In this document: one piece after another, positions 18,301-27,692 of the stretch
Position numbering within the stretch: position 1 is the stretch's first letter
How the letters are laid out: every line of letters begins with the position of its first letter
Source: CAYUWG01 sp964448285
GTDB lineage: Bacteria > Bacteroidota > Ignavibacteria > SZUA-365
Direction: 5' to 3'
NCBI GenBank assembly: GCA_964448285.1
Contig: CAYUWG010000014.1
Span: forward strand, 9,646 to 73,645
DNA: 64,000 bases
Translations under genes and position numbers: made by a program
Notes under the pieces: generated by a model
Seen by the model: only the letters and a program-made list of their open reading frames with translations
What the model was told of the DNA's origin: nothing
Database searches by the model: none

Positions 18301-18588
18301 ACCGCAAGCCAGACTCCAATTCCGACGACGGTATCTCTCTCGCAGAACTATCCGAATCCATTCAATCCGACGACGAGCATCAGCTACGACATCCCGGCAA
18401 GCGGCCATACGTCCTTGAAGGTATTCAATCTCATCGGGAAGGAAATCGCAACGTTAGTCTCCGGGATCAAGGAAGCGGGTTCATATCGCGTAACCTGGAA
18501 CGCGGAAAACGTTCCGTCCGGCGTTTACCTTTACAAGCTCGAAACGAACGGTAAAACGCTGACCCGCCAGATGATTCTGATGAAGTAA
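15262..18588 (+). CDS. Surface protein with nine carboxypeptidase-regulatory-like repeats, T9SS sorted
   Basis: A 1,108-residue protein. The signal peptide (LQSLRFLALLLATTGFLVAQ) is almost identical to that of the Cys-rich protein because of the direct repeat. An Ig-like N-terminal domain (~25-125) is followed by nine ~95-residue units of the CarboxypepD_reg/Cna-B type, each with ISGTVTDA..., a DEQGNYKISGL-like turn, an A.GKY.V.A strand and an aromatic YYD motif. The C-terminus is a T9SS domain of the NYPNPFNPTTSISYDIP form ending RQMILMK. The repeats suggest a long, stiff stalk or adhesin. It is followed by a strong terminator. Confidence 0.9.
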   Translation: MLQSLRFLALLLATTGFLVAQNTQVFLKIEPTGNPLIVEMNKPVQFTAKAYIAIPGTTTGREVQIDKLAWSVDPATFGTIDQKGVFVAYGSSGGLITDGRIVAHAEVAGITVQGVVSARVGIKPPDTQFEFTISGSVKDANGDPIVGAEIVAVSPNSPITLHLATKTDANGEYKLKVPAGTYYIEASANGYLSEYYDNAFSLKTATLIKTDPQTKDITGIDFVLGSGGSISGQVVDKSSGKPLAEVTLIAFSKTGSGTPGGSNLPGYYARTDAQGNYKITGMAEGDYFIQATAGGYQVQYYDKVASQQLATTVTVKAGGSSTDINFEMEKEIIITPDLYEISGTVYDANGNTVTYAIITAEAAATTPIGVKTYYAKSDGNGDYTLKVHAGSYIVSAQAQGFVKEYYNNVATRDLATKVSVDASNPSAVGIDFSLGTGGGIAGTVTDAAINAPIKGASVSIMSSRNSGGIPGTNNFSAQTDEQGNYKISGLAAGKYIVMARKEGFALQYYDHVADYTLATEVEVIGEQTTSGIDFSLGKLAGISGTVTDAATSNPIPKAEVVAEGNGVRFAAHTNEHGEYTLPLPAGTYTVRASSYKYATEWYNEKADATQADPVTLSSTPVDNINFTLETWGGRIKGIVVDAQSNPIEGALVKVWVEGKSASANNLRYYAQAKTAADGSYEVSGIPPGKYLVMASAKGFIGEFFDGVTDITLATTVSVQNQQTTDGINFTLDAGGAITGTVIDSKTNKPIASALVTIRSSATLSEMAAKTDEQGNYTITGLATGDYYLFAVAHGYLGKYYQLDPTQHTPVHVDAPNTTTGIDFALDPAVKQGRYRYTGTVVDAVTRQDLSLSLVELVSTSHAKILTTTTSQNGRFELLSDEQMTIRARAIGYIGTYSGNKRNWMESTPLLNGGEVNFELEKSSEVGFASITGKVLDAKTNAPMTDAWVFGIDVEGNTFFAVTDQNGSYRMGGLSNGSLDVFISETSYQPTQNGTSVDGVSMEMNLSARRNETTTASQTPIPTTVSLSQNYPNPFNPTTSISYDIPASGHTSLKVFNLIGKEIATLVSGIKEAGSYRVTWNAENVPSGVYLYKLETNGKTLTRQMILMK

Positions 18589-18607
18589 GCGCATCGGCAT
18601 TTCGTGC

Positions 18608-18639
18608 AAGAGCGGCTCCAGTGAGTCGCTCTTTTTTTT
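18608..18639 (+). terminator. Rho-independent terminator after the repeat-stalk gene
   Basis: AAGAGCG pairs with CGCTCTT across a 12-base loop and is followed by a run of T, 20 bases after the stop codon. Confidence 0.85.
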
Positions 18640-18770
18640 GCTCCTTGCTCTGTGCACGAAATTTTCAGTTGCGGATTTCATGAGGATACCGTACATAGTA
18701 GTCCGTGCATGACGTCGAAGCATTGGGCTGAAGACCGAAACACGAAACATCAATTTCAGGAGGATCAACA

Positions 18771-19247
18771 ATGAGCAAACCGAAATTCGAAGCAGAGTGG
18801 GAAGACTTCAAAGGTCACGTCGCACTCACGTGGGACAAGCTCAATGACAGCGACTTGCTTCGCGTCCAAGGTGATTTCACCGAGCTTGTAAAACTGATTT
18901 CCGAAAAGTATGGCGAAACGAAAACAGCCGTCGAGGGGAAGCTCAACGAACTCTACACCTCGTATCTCGACAAGAAGAACAACATCGCGAAAGGCATCAA
19001 CGCCGTGAAGGAAACCGTGCAGCACAAATCCGAAGAGTTCGTCTCCAACGTGAAGGAAAAGGCGACGCAGTTTCAGGATGCGGCAAAGGAGCGCATGAAG
19101 AAGCTCCGTGAAGAGAGCATCGACCCGGCAGTCCAGAAGTCGGAAGAGTACATCAAGATGCACCCCTTCACGGCAGTGCTTGGCGCTCTTGGAGTCGGAT
19201 TGCTTCTCGGAACCATCGTCGGCATGATGGCTTCGCGAAAGGACTGA
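18771..19247 (+). CDS. CsbD-like / DUF883-like membrane-anchored stress protein
   Basis: A 158-residue protein with AGGAGG at good spacing before the ATG. The N-terminal ~60 residues resemble CsbD (WEDFKGHVALTWDKLND, LLRVQGDFTELVKLI). The middle is a charged coiled-coil helix. The C-terminus matches the ElaB/YqjD/DUF883 anchor (YIKMHPFTAVLGALGVGLLL, then a short basic tail), with one membrane helix. Such proteins are small and stress-induced, and some YqjD-type members bind ribosomes. Function here is unproven. It is a single gene between a terminator and a convergent aminotransferase. Confidence 0.8.
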   Translation: MSKPKFEAEWEDFKGHVALTWDKLNDSDLLRVQGDFTELVKLISEKYGETKTAVEGKLNELYTSYLDKKNNIAKGINAVKETVQHKSEEFVSNVKEKATQFQDAAKERMKKLREESIDPAVQKSEEYIKMHPFTAVLGALGVGLLLGTIVGMMASRKD

Positions 19248-19257
19248 TCCGTCTGCC

Positions 19258-20421
19258 TTAGCGGTTCGAAAGACGTTTCACGCCTTCGTGAATCGTCTCA
19301 TCACGTTTTGCAAAACAGAAACGGAGCATCGTTTTGCCCTCGCTGGAGTTCGAATAAAAGACCGATGGCGGGATGGTCGCGACACCGGCTTCTTTCACGA
19401 AACGCAACGCACATCGAACGTCGTCTTCGTTCCACGCAACCGGAATGTCTGCCATGATGAAGTAACTCCCGAGCGGAAGATGAGGTGCGAACGCTGTCTT
19501 GCACAGCCCGTCCATGAGCAGGTCGCGTTTGTGCTGATACATCCTGCGAAAGTCGGGAAGGTAATCCCTCAGCTTCGTAAGTGCGATACCCATTGCATGT
19601 TGACCGGGAGTGTTCACTGCGAAGGTTGCGAACTGGTGAACTTTTCGGATAGCGCCTGTCAGCAGAGGTGAAGCGAGTGCATAGCCGATTTTCCAGCCAG
19701 TCATGCCGAATGTCTTTCCGGTCGATGAGACGGTGATCGTTCGCTCACGCATTCCCGGAAACGTCGAAATCGGTATATGGCGTGCGCCATCATAGGTAAG
19801 GAACTCATAAACCTCGTCGCTGAGAACGAGGAGATTGTTTCGAACCGCTATTTCAGCAATCGCTTCAAGCTCATCCGTCGTAAAAACTTTCCCGGTGGGA
19901 TTATTCGGATTGTTCAGAATGATCATCTTCGTTTTCGGCGAAAGGAGCTGCTCGACATCAGATGGATCGAATCGAAAGTCCGGTTTTCGTAATGTCACGC
20001 ACTTCGGGATTCCACCGGATATCACAATGTTCGCATGGTGTGAATCATAGTATGGCTCGAAAAGAATGACTTCGTCACCCGGTTCAATGAACGCGAGAAC
20101 GGATGAAAACAGCGCCTCGGTAGCACCCGCCGTGACGGTAATCTCGGTCTCAACGTCCCAGTCCAAATCGTAGTATTCCTTCTGATACGCTGCCACCGCA
20201 CGGCGCATCGTGAGCGTTCCGTGCATCGGTGCATATTGGTTCTTCCCTGCTTTCATGGCTGAGTATGCTTCATCCATGATCCACGCAGGGCCATCGAAAT
20301 CAGGAAAGCCCTGACCGAGATTGACGGCGTCGTGTTCAACGGCAAGGCGGCTCATCGTCGTGAAGATGGTCTCCGGGATCTGGGCAAGCCGGGATGCTGC
20401 GTTCATTTCCGTTTTCGTCAT
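19258..20421 (-). CDS. PLP-dependent class I/II aminotransferase (methionine/kynurenine aminotransferase type)
   Basis: A 387-residue fold-type I aminotransferase. Signatures are NLGQGFPDFDGP, TVTAGATEALF, NNPNNPTGK (170-178), SDEVYEFLTYDG (201-212, with the cofactor-contacting Asp and Tyr) and SSTGKTFGMTGWKIGY with Lys236 as the Schiff-base lysine. Overall it resembles the YbdL/KAT subgroup, which transaminates methionine, glutamine or kynurenine. The length is normal for the family. The gene is convergent with the CsbD-like gene. Substrate cannot be settled from sequence alone. Confidence 0.9.
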   Translation of the reverse strand: MTKTEMNAASRLAQIPETIFTTMSRLAVEHDAVNLGQGFPDFDGPAWIMDEAYSAMKAGKNQYAPMHGTLTMRRAVAAYQKEYYDLDWDVETEITVTAGATEALFSSVLAFIEPGDEVILFEPYYDSHHANIVISGGIPKCVTLRKPDFRFDPSDVEQLLSPKTKMIILNNPNNPTGKVFTTDELEAIAEIAVRNNLLVLSDEVYEFLTYDGARHIPISTFPGMRERTITVSSTGKTFGMTGWKIGYALASPLLTGAIRKVHQFATFAVNTPGQHAMGIALTKLRDYLPDFRRMYQHKRDLLMDGLCKTAFAPHLPLGSYFIMADIPVAWNEDDVRCALRFVKEAGVATIPPSVFYSNSSEGKTMLRFCFAKRDETIHEGVKRLSNR

Positions 20422-20519
20422 GTGGTTATTCCCAAGGATTGTTGTAAGGACATCATTCTGTGTTATGCCAATCCTGAAAGTATTTTATCACGAAAGGTTT
20501 TCTCATCAGGATACATCGC

Positions 20520-21443
20520 ATGGTACAAACGATTACAATTCTCATCGCACTTCAATGCTCCATCATTTCAGTGTACGGCCAATCTTGGCTCTATCCTGAG
20601 AGTATCGTTCACTACAATCCCCTGGCAAGAGTGGAAAGGCCGAGCGACACACGGTTTCTCTCCGAGATACAGTTCTGGGGAGAATTCGGCCAGTATGTCA
20701 TTCAGCGCGACTTCAATCACCGATGGGATGTTACCGTTGGCGGCACCGTTGAGATGTGGAGCGGAGAGGATTGGAATATCCTCTTCGAGACGAATGTGCA
20801 TCTTGGCGTCGATCCAAACAACAACATCGCGTTCAATCCGCGCATGTTTACGTGGGAAGAGGGCTTTCTCTACGGGCTTCGCAGCGGCACCTCGCTTTGG
20901 CAATTCGGCTACCAACACCGATGCAAGCACGACATCGACAATCTCGAACTCATGAGAACGACAGGCAGGGAAGAGTCGCGATCGCTGATTTACGGAAGCA
21001 TCATGGCGCGGTGGGATCACTTACCTATGAACGTTTCCTCATGGCAATGGAGACCGATGCTCGAACTTCACGCGTATGTTCTCACGCAGGACCAGCGCTT
21101 TCCCGTGGCTACGCGGACAGTTCTTCCATCGATGAAAGCAGCGCTTGCCGCAGCAAGAGGTCGAGTGAATATGTCTCTACCGATTGCAGAATCACTGGAC
21201 ATTGGCGTGACAGTCGATGCAAGAATAACGACCTTCGGGAAAGATCCTGAGAAGCGTCTTTCGTCGGGGCTCGATCGGTTTGTCGTTGAACCTTCGGCAG
21301 AACTCTTTCTCAACATCAGAGGCGCCGCAGCACACATGCAACTCTTTATGCGTTACGCCCACCAGCCGGATGATTTCATCTCACCGGTACCGCGCTCCGC
21401 AGGACTTATCGCGGTGGGAGTGCGGTTACTGGATTCGAGGTAA
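20520..21443 (+). CDS. Putative outer-membrane beta-barrel protein of unknown function
   Basis: A 307-residue protein with a signal peptide (MVQTITILIALQCSIISVYGQ). The mature part alternates aromatic and polar residues in strand-like segments (RFLSEIQFWGEFGQYVI, WNILFETNVHLGV, RSLIYGSIMARW, VNMSLPIAESLDIGVTVDAR, AHMQLFMRYAHQPDDF), as expected of an outer-membrane barrel. No family was recognised. It has no sorting domain, and its stop lies 5 bases from the end of the convergent metalloprotease gene. Confidence 0.6.
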   Translation: MVQTITILIALQCSIISVYGQSWLYPESIVHYNPLARVERPSDTRFLSEIQFWGEFGQYVIQRDFNHRWDVTVGGTVEMWSGEDWNILFETNVHLGVDPNNNIAFNPRMFTWEEGFLYGLRSGTSLWQFGYQHRCKHDIDNLELMRTTGREESRSLIYGSIMARWDHLPMNVSSWQWRPMLELHAYVLTQDQRFPVATRTVLPSMKAALAAARGRVNMSLPIAESLDIGVTVDARITTFGKDPEKRLSSGLDRFVVEPSAELFLNIRGAAAHMQLFMRYAHQPDDFISPVPRSAGLIAVGVRLLDSR

Positions 21444-21448
21444 CAGCG

Positions 21449-24400
21449 CTATCGAACAATCGTCAGAAGCTTCTGCTGCACTTTCTCAGCGGAAGTGAGA
21501 CGGAGAATGTATGTCCCAGCCGGCAGGTCGGGGAGATTGAACGAAATTGTCGTTTGCGATTGCGGTAGGAACGGCTGTTGAATCAGTGTTGCAACTCGTT
21601 CGCCGAGAATATTAAAGACACCGATTGTGACGTGAGCTTCATCGGGCGTGGCAATACGAATCGTGAGGAGGTCCGACGCACGAAGCGGATTTGGATAAAA
21701 CTCCATCGAGAAGTCTGACGTGTTCATGAATTCTGTAACAGAGATAACGTTGGAGTAACTACTCGTTCCATCGAAGTCCATGATGCGAAGTCGGTACGCA
21801 GCGCTCTTTGGCGATGCAATATCTTTCCAGCGATATGTTGAACCGCTTCGTTGATTCGTTGCCGGGACGAGCGAGAGATGATCCCACGTTTGCAGATCGA
21901 AACTGCGCTCGATCGCGAATCCGTACGTGTTGGTCTCCGAGGTCGTTGTCCATTGAAGTGCAACATCGTGACCTGTTCTCATTGCAGAGAAAGCTTGTAT
22001 CTCGACGGGAAGCGGTGATTGCAAATCGCCAACGGCAAATAAACTGAAGTTCGTGACATTCGTTGCCGTCAATGAATACGGATTTCCACCGATGGCGTTT
22101 TGGGCTAACTGGAGCGGCGTCCATCCCGTGCCGTCATGCCGTGCAATGAAGCTGTTCGAACGATCGAAGGGCGTCAATTCATCCGCGGCATTCCATGCGA
22201 GCTTGACCTCAGCGTCCGGCGATCCACCGCTTGCCGTGATCACCCACGTCTTAGCAACGATGTGATCGCTCAGCATCGCGCCGGATAATCCATTCGCTCG
22301 AACGCCATCGAAAACCCGCACATCGAAATGCGCACTGAGATTCCGATTGGAAATCGAAGCAGGAGTGTAACGAGTATTTGTCGCACCGACCGGAAAGAGA
22401 ATGAATTGCGAACGTCCGGCGGAACCAATCCCTTCCTGACGAAGCGCGCCGGTTCCGTTGGTGATGATATATCTCGTGCTACCGGCACCGATGATGGAGC
22501 CGGACGCCGAAATCGTAAGATTGAAATTCCCGAGTACCAGATGACCTCCCGTCATCGTGAGCGCACTATCGATCTGAATATCGTTCGCTAATGTAAAGCC
22601 GGATGCATGGTCAATCTTTAGTGAATTCAACAGGATGTTCGGATTGTTTGCAGGTGGAGTGATTCCGAATGGAATGACGACGTTGCTCCCTGTTGCCGGT
22701 ACCGAACATGGCTTGTCCCAGCTTCCGATCGTATTCCAGTTCGGACCTGCGGCACCTGTCCAGGTCAAATGCAAGGGATCGGAGTATTGCACGCGGACTT
22801 CGACAGTATCTCGCGAGAAGCATCCGTATTGGTCCGTGATGGTGAGGACATAATTCGTCGTCACTGAAGGTGAGGCGATCGGATTCGAGATGTTAGGATT
22901 GTTCAATCCCGTAGTTGGAGTCCAGGCATAGGTGCGATTGGGAACGGATGAACTACCGATACCCGTCGAAAATCCGAAACAAACGTTTTTATCAGTACCT
23001 GCGTCGGCTGCCGGAAGTATGCGAACCGTCACGATAACCGTATCGCGACTCTGGCAACTGCTTCCATCCGAGACGGTGAGAACGTATGCCGTCGTCACAA
23101 GTGGGGAAGCGATCGGATTGGATATGTTCGAAGCACTCAAGCCGGTTGGCGGATCCCACGAATACGATACCGTTCCAATCCCGCCTGTGGCAGAGCCACT
23201 CAACTGCGTGCTGCTTCCAGCACATATTTCTGCGTCAGGTCCTGCATTCGCCGCGAGCGCTCCGACCGTGACGACAACGGTATCACGATCAATACATGAA
23301 GCAGCATCGGTAACCGTGACAATGTACGTTGTCGTGACCGTTGGGCTTGCCATCGGTTGGGTAATGTTCGGATTGCTCAACCCTGTTGTGGGACTCCAGG
23401 AATAGCTGTACGTCGGCGTCCCGTCTTGCGCAGGGTTGCCTATCTGAACGCTTCCTCCATTGCAGATATCCTTATCAGGTCCGGCGTCTATCGTGAGAAC
23501 GGAAACCGTCACATCCTTCGACTCGGAGAAGCAACTTCCATTACCGATAGTGACTGTGTATGTCGTCGTCGATGATGGAGTCGCGACCGGATTGGGAATA
23601 TCCGTCGCACTCAGTCCCGTTGCGGGTGACCATGAATACTCTGAGCCGCCCTTCGCGAGAAGCGTCGTGCTTCCTGACGGACACACCTTGACATTGCTGC
23701 TCACGGATGCAGTGAGCGGAGTCATTGGACCTGGTCCGCACGAGTTACTCTGAATGCTGTGCGTGAGAACGGCATTGCCGCCATCGATGTCGTTCGTGCT
23801 GAGGTTGCGCTTATTCGAATTGGGAGAGACTGCATAGTGCATGATTTCCGACGAGGCGATGACGTGCCCCAATTGCATTGCGTGCCCCAACTCGTGCACG
23901 GCGACGGTCTCAAAATCCATCTTCCCGCCTGAGGCTGGTTGAGGACCGAACTCCCAGTTCGTTCCGCTGTCGAAGACGATATCCATTTCGTATGTGTACG
24001 CCGTAGCGGCGCATGGGGTGTTCCACATCAGGGACGTTCGGCCTAATACGCCGGAAGGCAATTCCGATCCGATGTCGAAGCGAACGATATTGATCCCATC
24101 GGATGCCGCCGCGTTCGTGCTCGTGTTCGGACCGATTTCCCAGTTCGGACCGTCATTCACGGAAGTCGAACAACGCCAGCTTGCGAATGCACGGAGGAAA
24201 GAATTCCGCGCTGCAGTGTTGTTGAAAAACCCAGTGTAGAGAGACCACGTGTAGCCGCCCGTTGAGTTGTCGTTCACGAAATCCGTCGGATGGTAGTTGC
24301 CTCCAACGGACGTTGTCAACCGCGCGTATTGCACGGTCAATGAACTGGAACTTGTCCCCGTAGCAGGATCGGAGTTGCGAACACGAATGGTTCCGGTGCC

Positions 24401-25231
24401 AGCATTGCTTGGGACGAGAACTCTGATCTGCGTGTTCGACCAGGAGATGTAATCCGTCGAGGCAGGATAGATGTATGACGAACCCCCGTCATTCGAATTG
24501 CGGAACTCTACTCTGCCTGTGCCTCGTGTCGCGTTGAAGTTCGACCCGTTGATCGTGAGCGTATCACGTGTGCCGGCTGTGATCGTTGTCGGTGAAAAAG
24601 AACTGATCACGGGAGTCGCTGCAACGGAGGCCCCTTTCCTGATCGGTTGAAACGCACCCAAGTAAAGCGGTGCAACATCGATGTACTGCTTTCCGGCAAG
24701 TTCTTGAACGAAGGGATGTACCTCGGTTTCGATATCGTGAAATATCCTGAACGGCTCCCATGCCGTTTGCTCTTCGCGATTGTAGCGGAGGAATCCCTGC
24801 AAGCTTGCATACACTTGCACGCGAACACCGCTATTGACCGGACGACCGGAATAATCGATCGGCGTTCGTTCGCAGAAGAAGACACCCGCATCGCCTGTTT
24901 CAAGGTGTAATGTGTTCGTCAGGTACATCCGTGTATCGCCAATTTGCCCGCCCTCGGTGATGATTTCGATGTTCGTTCCGGTGAGTTCACCCTTGAATAT
25001 CTTCGTTACGCGGATAAGATTAGACGTGAAAATATTTCGCCTTTCCTCGCCCCAAAAGGAGAATTTCTCAATCACTTCTCCTTCAATCACGAGAACGGAG
25101 GAAGCAATTTTATCCTCATCGTTCACGGGTGTTAGAGAGCAGTACTGTGCATTCGCTGATAAAAAAACACCGAATAGGCTTATGAAAATGAAAATATATC
25201 GCATGGTAAATGAACGATTCCGTTCGAACAT
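21449..25231 (-). CDS. Secreted zinc metalloprotease with IPT and PKD-like repeats, T9SS sorted
   Basis: A 1,260-residue protein. AGGAG five bases before the ATG at 25231 supports this start, and a signal peptide (YIFIFISLFGVFLSANAQ) follows. After an N-terminal domain comes an IPT/TIG domain (VISSFSPTTITAGTRDTLTI), then a matrixin-type protease with the zinc site HELGHAMQLGH and a downstream Met-turn candidate (SEIMHY). Four ~80-residue PKD-like repeats (forms of DAGPDKDIC, YSWSPTTGLSNPNI, TTTYIVTV; DNA about 22787-23722) are followed by another domain and a T9SS tail ending LLTIVR. The catalytic motif looks intact, so an extracellular protease is likely. Confidence 0.87.
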   Translation of the reverse strand: MFERNRSFTMRYIFIFISLFGVFLSANAQYCSLTPVNDEDKIASSVLVIEGEVIEKFSFWGEERRNIFTSNLIRVTKIFKGELTGTNIEIITEGGQIGDTRMYLTNTLHLETGDAGVFFCERTPIDYSGRPVNSGVRVQVYASLQGFLRYNREEQTAWEPFRIFHDIETEVHPFVQELAGKQYIDVAPLYLGAFQPIRKGASVAATPVISSFSPTTITAGTRDTLTINGSNFNATRGTGRVEFRNSNDGGSSYIYPASTDYISWSNTQIRVLVPSNAGTGTIRVRNSDPATGTSSSSLTVQYARLTTSVGGNYHPTDFVNDNSTGGYTWSLYTGFFNNTAARNSFLRAFASWRCSTSVNDGPNWEIGPNTSTNAAASDGINIVRFDIGSELPSGVLGRTSLMWNTPCAATAYTYEMDIVFDSGTNWEFGPQPASGGKMDFETVAVHELGHAMQLGHVIASSEIMHYAVSPNSNKRNLSTNDIDGGNAVLTHSIQSNSCGPGPMTPLTASVSSNVKVCPSGSTTLLAKGGSEYSWSPATGLSATDIPNPVATPSSTTTYTVTIGNGSCFSESKDVTVSVLTIDAGPDKDICNGGSVQIGNPAQDGTPTYSYSWSPTTGLSNPNITQPMASPTVTTTYIVTVTDAASCIDRDTVVVTVGALAANAGPDAEICAGSSTQLSGSATGGIGTVSYSWDPPTGLSASNISNPIASPLVTTAYVLTVSDGSSCQSRDTVIVTVRILPAADAGTDKNVCFGFSTGIGSSSVPNRTYAWTPTTGLNNPNISNPIASPSVTTNYVLTITDQYGCFSRDTVEVRVQYSDPLHLTWTGAAGPNWNTIGSWDKPCSVPATGSNVVIPFGITPPANNPNILLNSLKIDHASGFTLANDIQIDSALTMTGGHLVLGNFNLTISASGSIIGAGSTRYIITNGTGALRQEGIGSAGRSQFILFPVGATNTRYTPASISNRNLSAHFDVRVFDGVRANGLSGAMLSDHIVAKTWVITASGGSPDAEVKLAWNAADELTPFDRSNSFIARHDGTGWTPLQLAQNAIGGNPYSLTATNVTNFSLFAVGDLQSPLPVEIQAFSAMRTGHDVALQWTTTSETNTYGFAIERSFDLQTWDHLSLVPATNQRSGSTYRWKDIASPKSAAYRLRIMDFDGTSSYSNVISVTEFMNTSDFSMEFYPNPLRASDLLTIRIATPDEAHVTIGVFNILGERVATLIQQPFLPQSQTTISFNLPDLPAGTYILRLTSAEKVQQKLLTIVR

Positions 25232-25575
25232 GACAGCTCCTGTATTCTTTATCACCGATGAAGGCTCGACTCATCGAGCGATCAGTCACTCCATTTCCCC
25301 AAGAATCATACCACTGAATAAAGTCCGCTGTGCTCTTGAACTCACTTCTTCCTGCATGAAGAAGTACACCAAAAGTACGAGCAACGAGCGAAACTCAAAA
25401 GAAAGTATTCGCCATTCATGCTGAAGAAAAAAAATACCATGGATATGGGGTGCATTTCTCAAATGGCTTTACTATGTTTCCACCATATAGATGACAGCCG
25501 AAGGGCGCACAGAGAATCGGAGCGCATTCGACTGCCGACACAAACGAGAGTCGAACTATTTTATTGGAGGTCTTT
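25232..25575. other. Divergent intergenic region without recognised genes
   Basis: A 344-base A/T-richer gap between the divergent metalloprotease and VIT-VWA genes. It must carry two promoters and two ribosome-binding sites: AGGAG next to 25231 on the minus strand and TTGGAGG next to 25576 on the plus strand. I found no convincing small ORF, RNA or operator in it. Confidence 0.4.
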
Positions 25576-27654
25576 ATGAAACGATGTATCGTCCTGCTGG
25601 TGTTGCTTCTTACGGGAGTATCACAAACCGTTGAAGCCGGCGTTCTTTTCGCCCGACGACCAGGGACTGAAGCTCCTTTGTACAACCTGACGATCTTGCA
25701 CATACGCACGTCGGTAAAGATTGTCGGGCAGATGGCTGTCACACATGTCGATGAGGAATTCTTCAACGACAACAATCTGACGTTAGAAGGCTTCTATGCC
25801 TTCCAACTCCCGGCCGGTGCGAAGGTCAACAGACTATGGTTGTGGGAAAACGGCAAGCGCCTCATCATGGTCGTGAAGAAAAAGGAAGAGGCGTACAGAC
25901 TCTACGACAGCGTAGTCATCGGAACGCGTCGCGACCCTGCGCTCTTAGAGGAACTCGGCGCGAATCGCTTCCAACTCAAAGTCTTTCCTATCCCGCCGAA
26001 CAGCTCACGACGAATCGAAATCCAATACTTCCATACGCTGCCGCTGACCGATGACGGGTATGTCAATTACCATTATCCGCTGAACATGCTCGGATATCAG
26101 GCCGTCCCCGTTGCAACGACATCGCTTCAAATCAGTGTCGCATCGAAACAGACGATAGAGCAGCTCAAGACCTCGTTCGATTCAAACCCGCTCCTGAATC
26201 GCGTGACGAAGAACTCGGATAACTCATACAGCATCAGCTTCGGTCTCGAGAATCAGAACTACACGCAGGACTACGTGCTTCGATATAAACCCGAGGGCAT
26301 CTTCAACATCTTTCCTACACTGAGCTTCATCGACACCGCCGACGTAGTTCCCGATCCGTATTTCATCACTTGGCATCCGCTCAAAGAAAACACGCTCGGC
26401 TCAGAACGGGATTTGACCTTCGTCCTTGACGCGTCCGGAAGCATGTATGGAAACCGCCTCACGATGGTTCGCTCTGCAGTGAAGAACATTCTAACAAAGC
26501 TCAAGTCCGGAGACCGTTTCCGTATCATCCTGTTCAGTTCCAACGCTCTTGCCGACCCGGCGGACGGTTCATTCCGAGAAGTGACGCAGGCCGATATCGA
26601 AGCAGCGAATCTCTTTATCGACCGATACTATGAAGCGATGGGCGGAACGAATTACGAAGCGGCATTCATCGCGGCATTGAACGCACAGTTCCGTCCGAAC
26701 TCCGATAAGAGAATGCTCTTCCTTACCGATGGCGAACCGACGTTTGGCAAGACCACGTACGCCGACCTCATCAAAGTCATCGAGACGAACGATCAGGTTG
26801 GCGTGCGCATTTATCCTGTACTGTTCTATACGTCGAACATTCAGTTGCTTCACGACATCGCGCTTGCCCGTGGTGGCAAGGCTACGACCGTTGACGCCGG
26901 GGATGATCTCGAAACGGTCATCGGACGGATCATGCTCGATCTCATGGTCGGTGGTTTTGACGGAACGAAGATTACCTATGCCGACGCGATGACCTATCAT
27001 GTTTACCCGAAAGCATTCCCTCCGGTTGTCGGATTGGATCAACTCATCACAACCGGTCGGGCGAAAGCTTTGACTTCGATCGATGCCTCGATCGAATACT
27101 CCAATGGAGGACAGCAGTACTCCTTCACGCGTCCCGTCGATCTCGTTGAAGGCTTTGTTGCCTTGCCTGAAGTCGCGGCGTACTGGGCAAGCAAACGCAT
27201 CGAGGATCTGCTCAATGAGATAAAGCTTTTCGGAGAAACCCCAGAGCTAAAACAGAGCATCATCAATCTCAGTATTCGATATCAGGTGTTGTCTCCATAC
27301 ACGGCGTTTCTCGTTCTCGAAACGAATCCGATCGATCCTCCCTCGACACTCGCTGAGTTACCGAATCCGGCGGACTTCACCGTCTCGAAGCTATACCCGA
27401 ATCCGGCATCATTGAGTGTGCAAACCGTGTCGATCGATCTTGAAGTCCGAAAAGCACAACCGCTGCGACTCGTTATTACGGACCTTCTGGGTCGCGTCGT
27501 TCGAGAGATGTGGATACATCCACGAATCGGTAATCAGAGCATCTCATGGGATTTTCGTGATAACGATGGGAATCTCGTCCCGGCCGGAACGTACATGCTT
27601 CGCTTCACGACAAACGCACACAGTCATAGCAGGCAGCTTGTCGTGGTCCGATAG
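25576..27654 (+). CDS. VIT-VWA domain surface protein with T9SS sorting domain
   Basis: A 692-residue protein. TTGGAGG fixes the start at 25576 and a signal peptide (IVLLVLLLTGVSQTVEAG) follows. A vault/inter-alpha-trypsin (VIT) domain occupies ~30-170 (VDEEFFNDNNLTLEGFYAF, VKKKEEAYRLYD). A von Willebrand A domain at ~270-450 contains the metal-site motif DASGSMYG, a conserved Thr in MGGTNYEAAF and the Asp of LFLTDGEPTFG, so the MIDAS looks complete. The C-terminus is a T9SS domain (LYPNPASLSVQ, DLLGRVVREM, final LVVVR). It probably mediates metal-dependent adhesion or matrix contacts. Confidence 0.92.
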   Translation: MKRCIVLLVLLLTGVSQTVEAGVLFARRPGTEAPLYNLTILHIRTSVKIVGQMAVTHVDEEFFNDNNLTLEGFYAFQLPAGAKVNRLWLWENGKRLIMVVKKKEEAYRLYDSVVIGTRRDPALLEELGANRFQLKVFPIPPNSSRRIEIQYFHTLPLTDDGYVNYHYPLNMLGYQAVPVATTSLQISVASKQTIEQLKTSFDSNPLLNRVTKNSDNSYSISFGLENQNYTQDYVLRYKPEGIFNIFPTLSFIDTADVVPDPYFITWHPLKENTLGSERDLTFVLDASGSMYGNRLTMVRSAVKNILTKLKSGDRFRIILFSSNALADPADGSFREVTQADIEAANLFIDRYYEAMGGTNYEAAFIAALNAQFRPNSDKRMLFLTDGEPTFGKTTYADLIKVIETNDQVGVRIYPVLFYTSNIQLLHDIALARGGKATTVDAGDDLETVIGRIMLDLMVGGFDGTKITYADAMTYHVYPKAFPPVVGLDQLITTGRAKALTSIDASIEYSNGGQQYSFTRPVDLVEGFVALPEVAAYWASKRIEDLLNEIKLFGETPELKQSIINLSIRYQVLSPYTAFLVLETNPIDPPSTLAELPNPADFTVSKLYPNPASLSVQTVSIDLEVRKAQPLRLVITDLLGRVVREMWIHPRIGNQSISWDFRDNDGNLVPAGTYMLRFTTNAHSHSRQLVVVR

Positions 27655-27692
27655 TCGCCGTTAGCTGCTGGCTACCGTGGACGGTATTTCGT

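Noticed and set aside
25416..25775. Minus-strand open frame overlapping the VIT-VWA gene start
   Set aside because: It overlaps the well-supported signal peptide of the VIT-VWA gene and lacks coding character.
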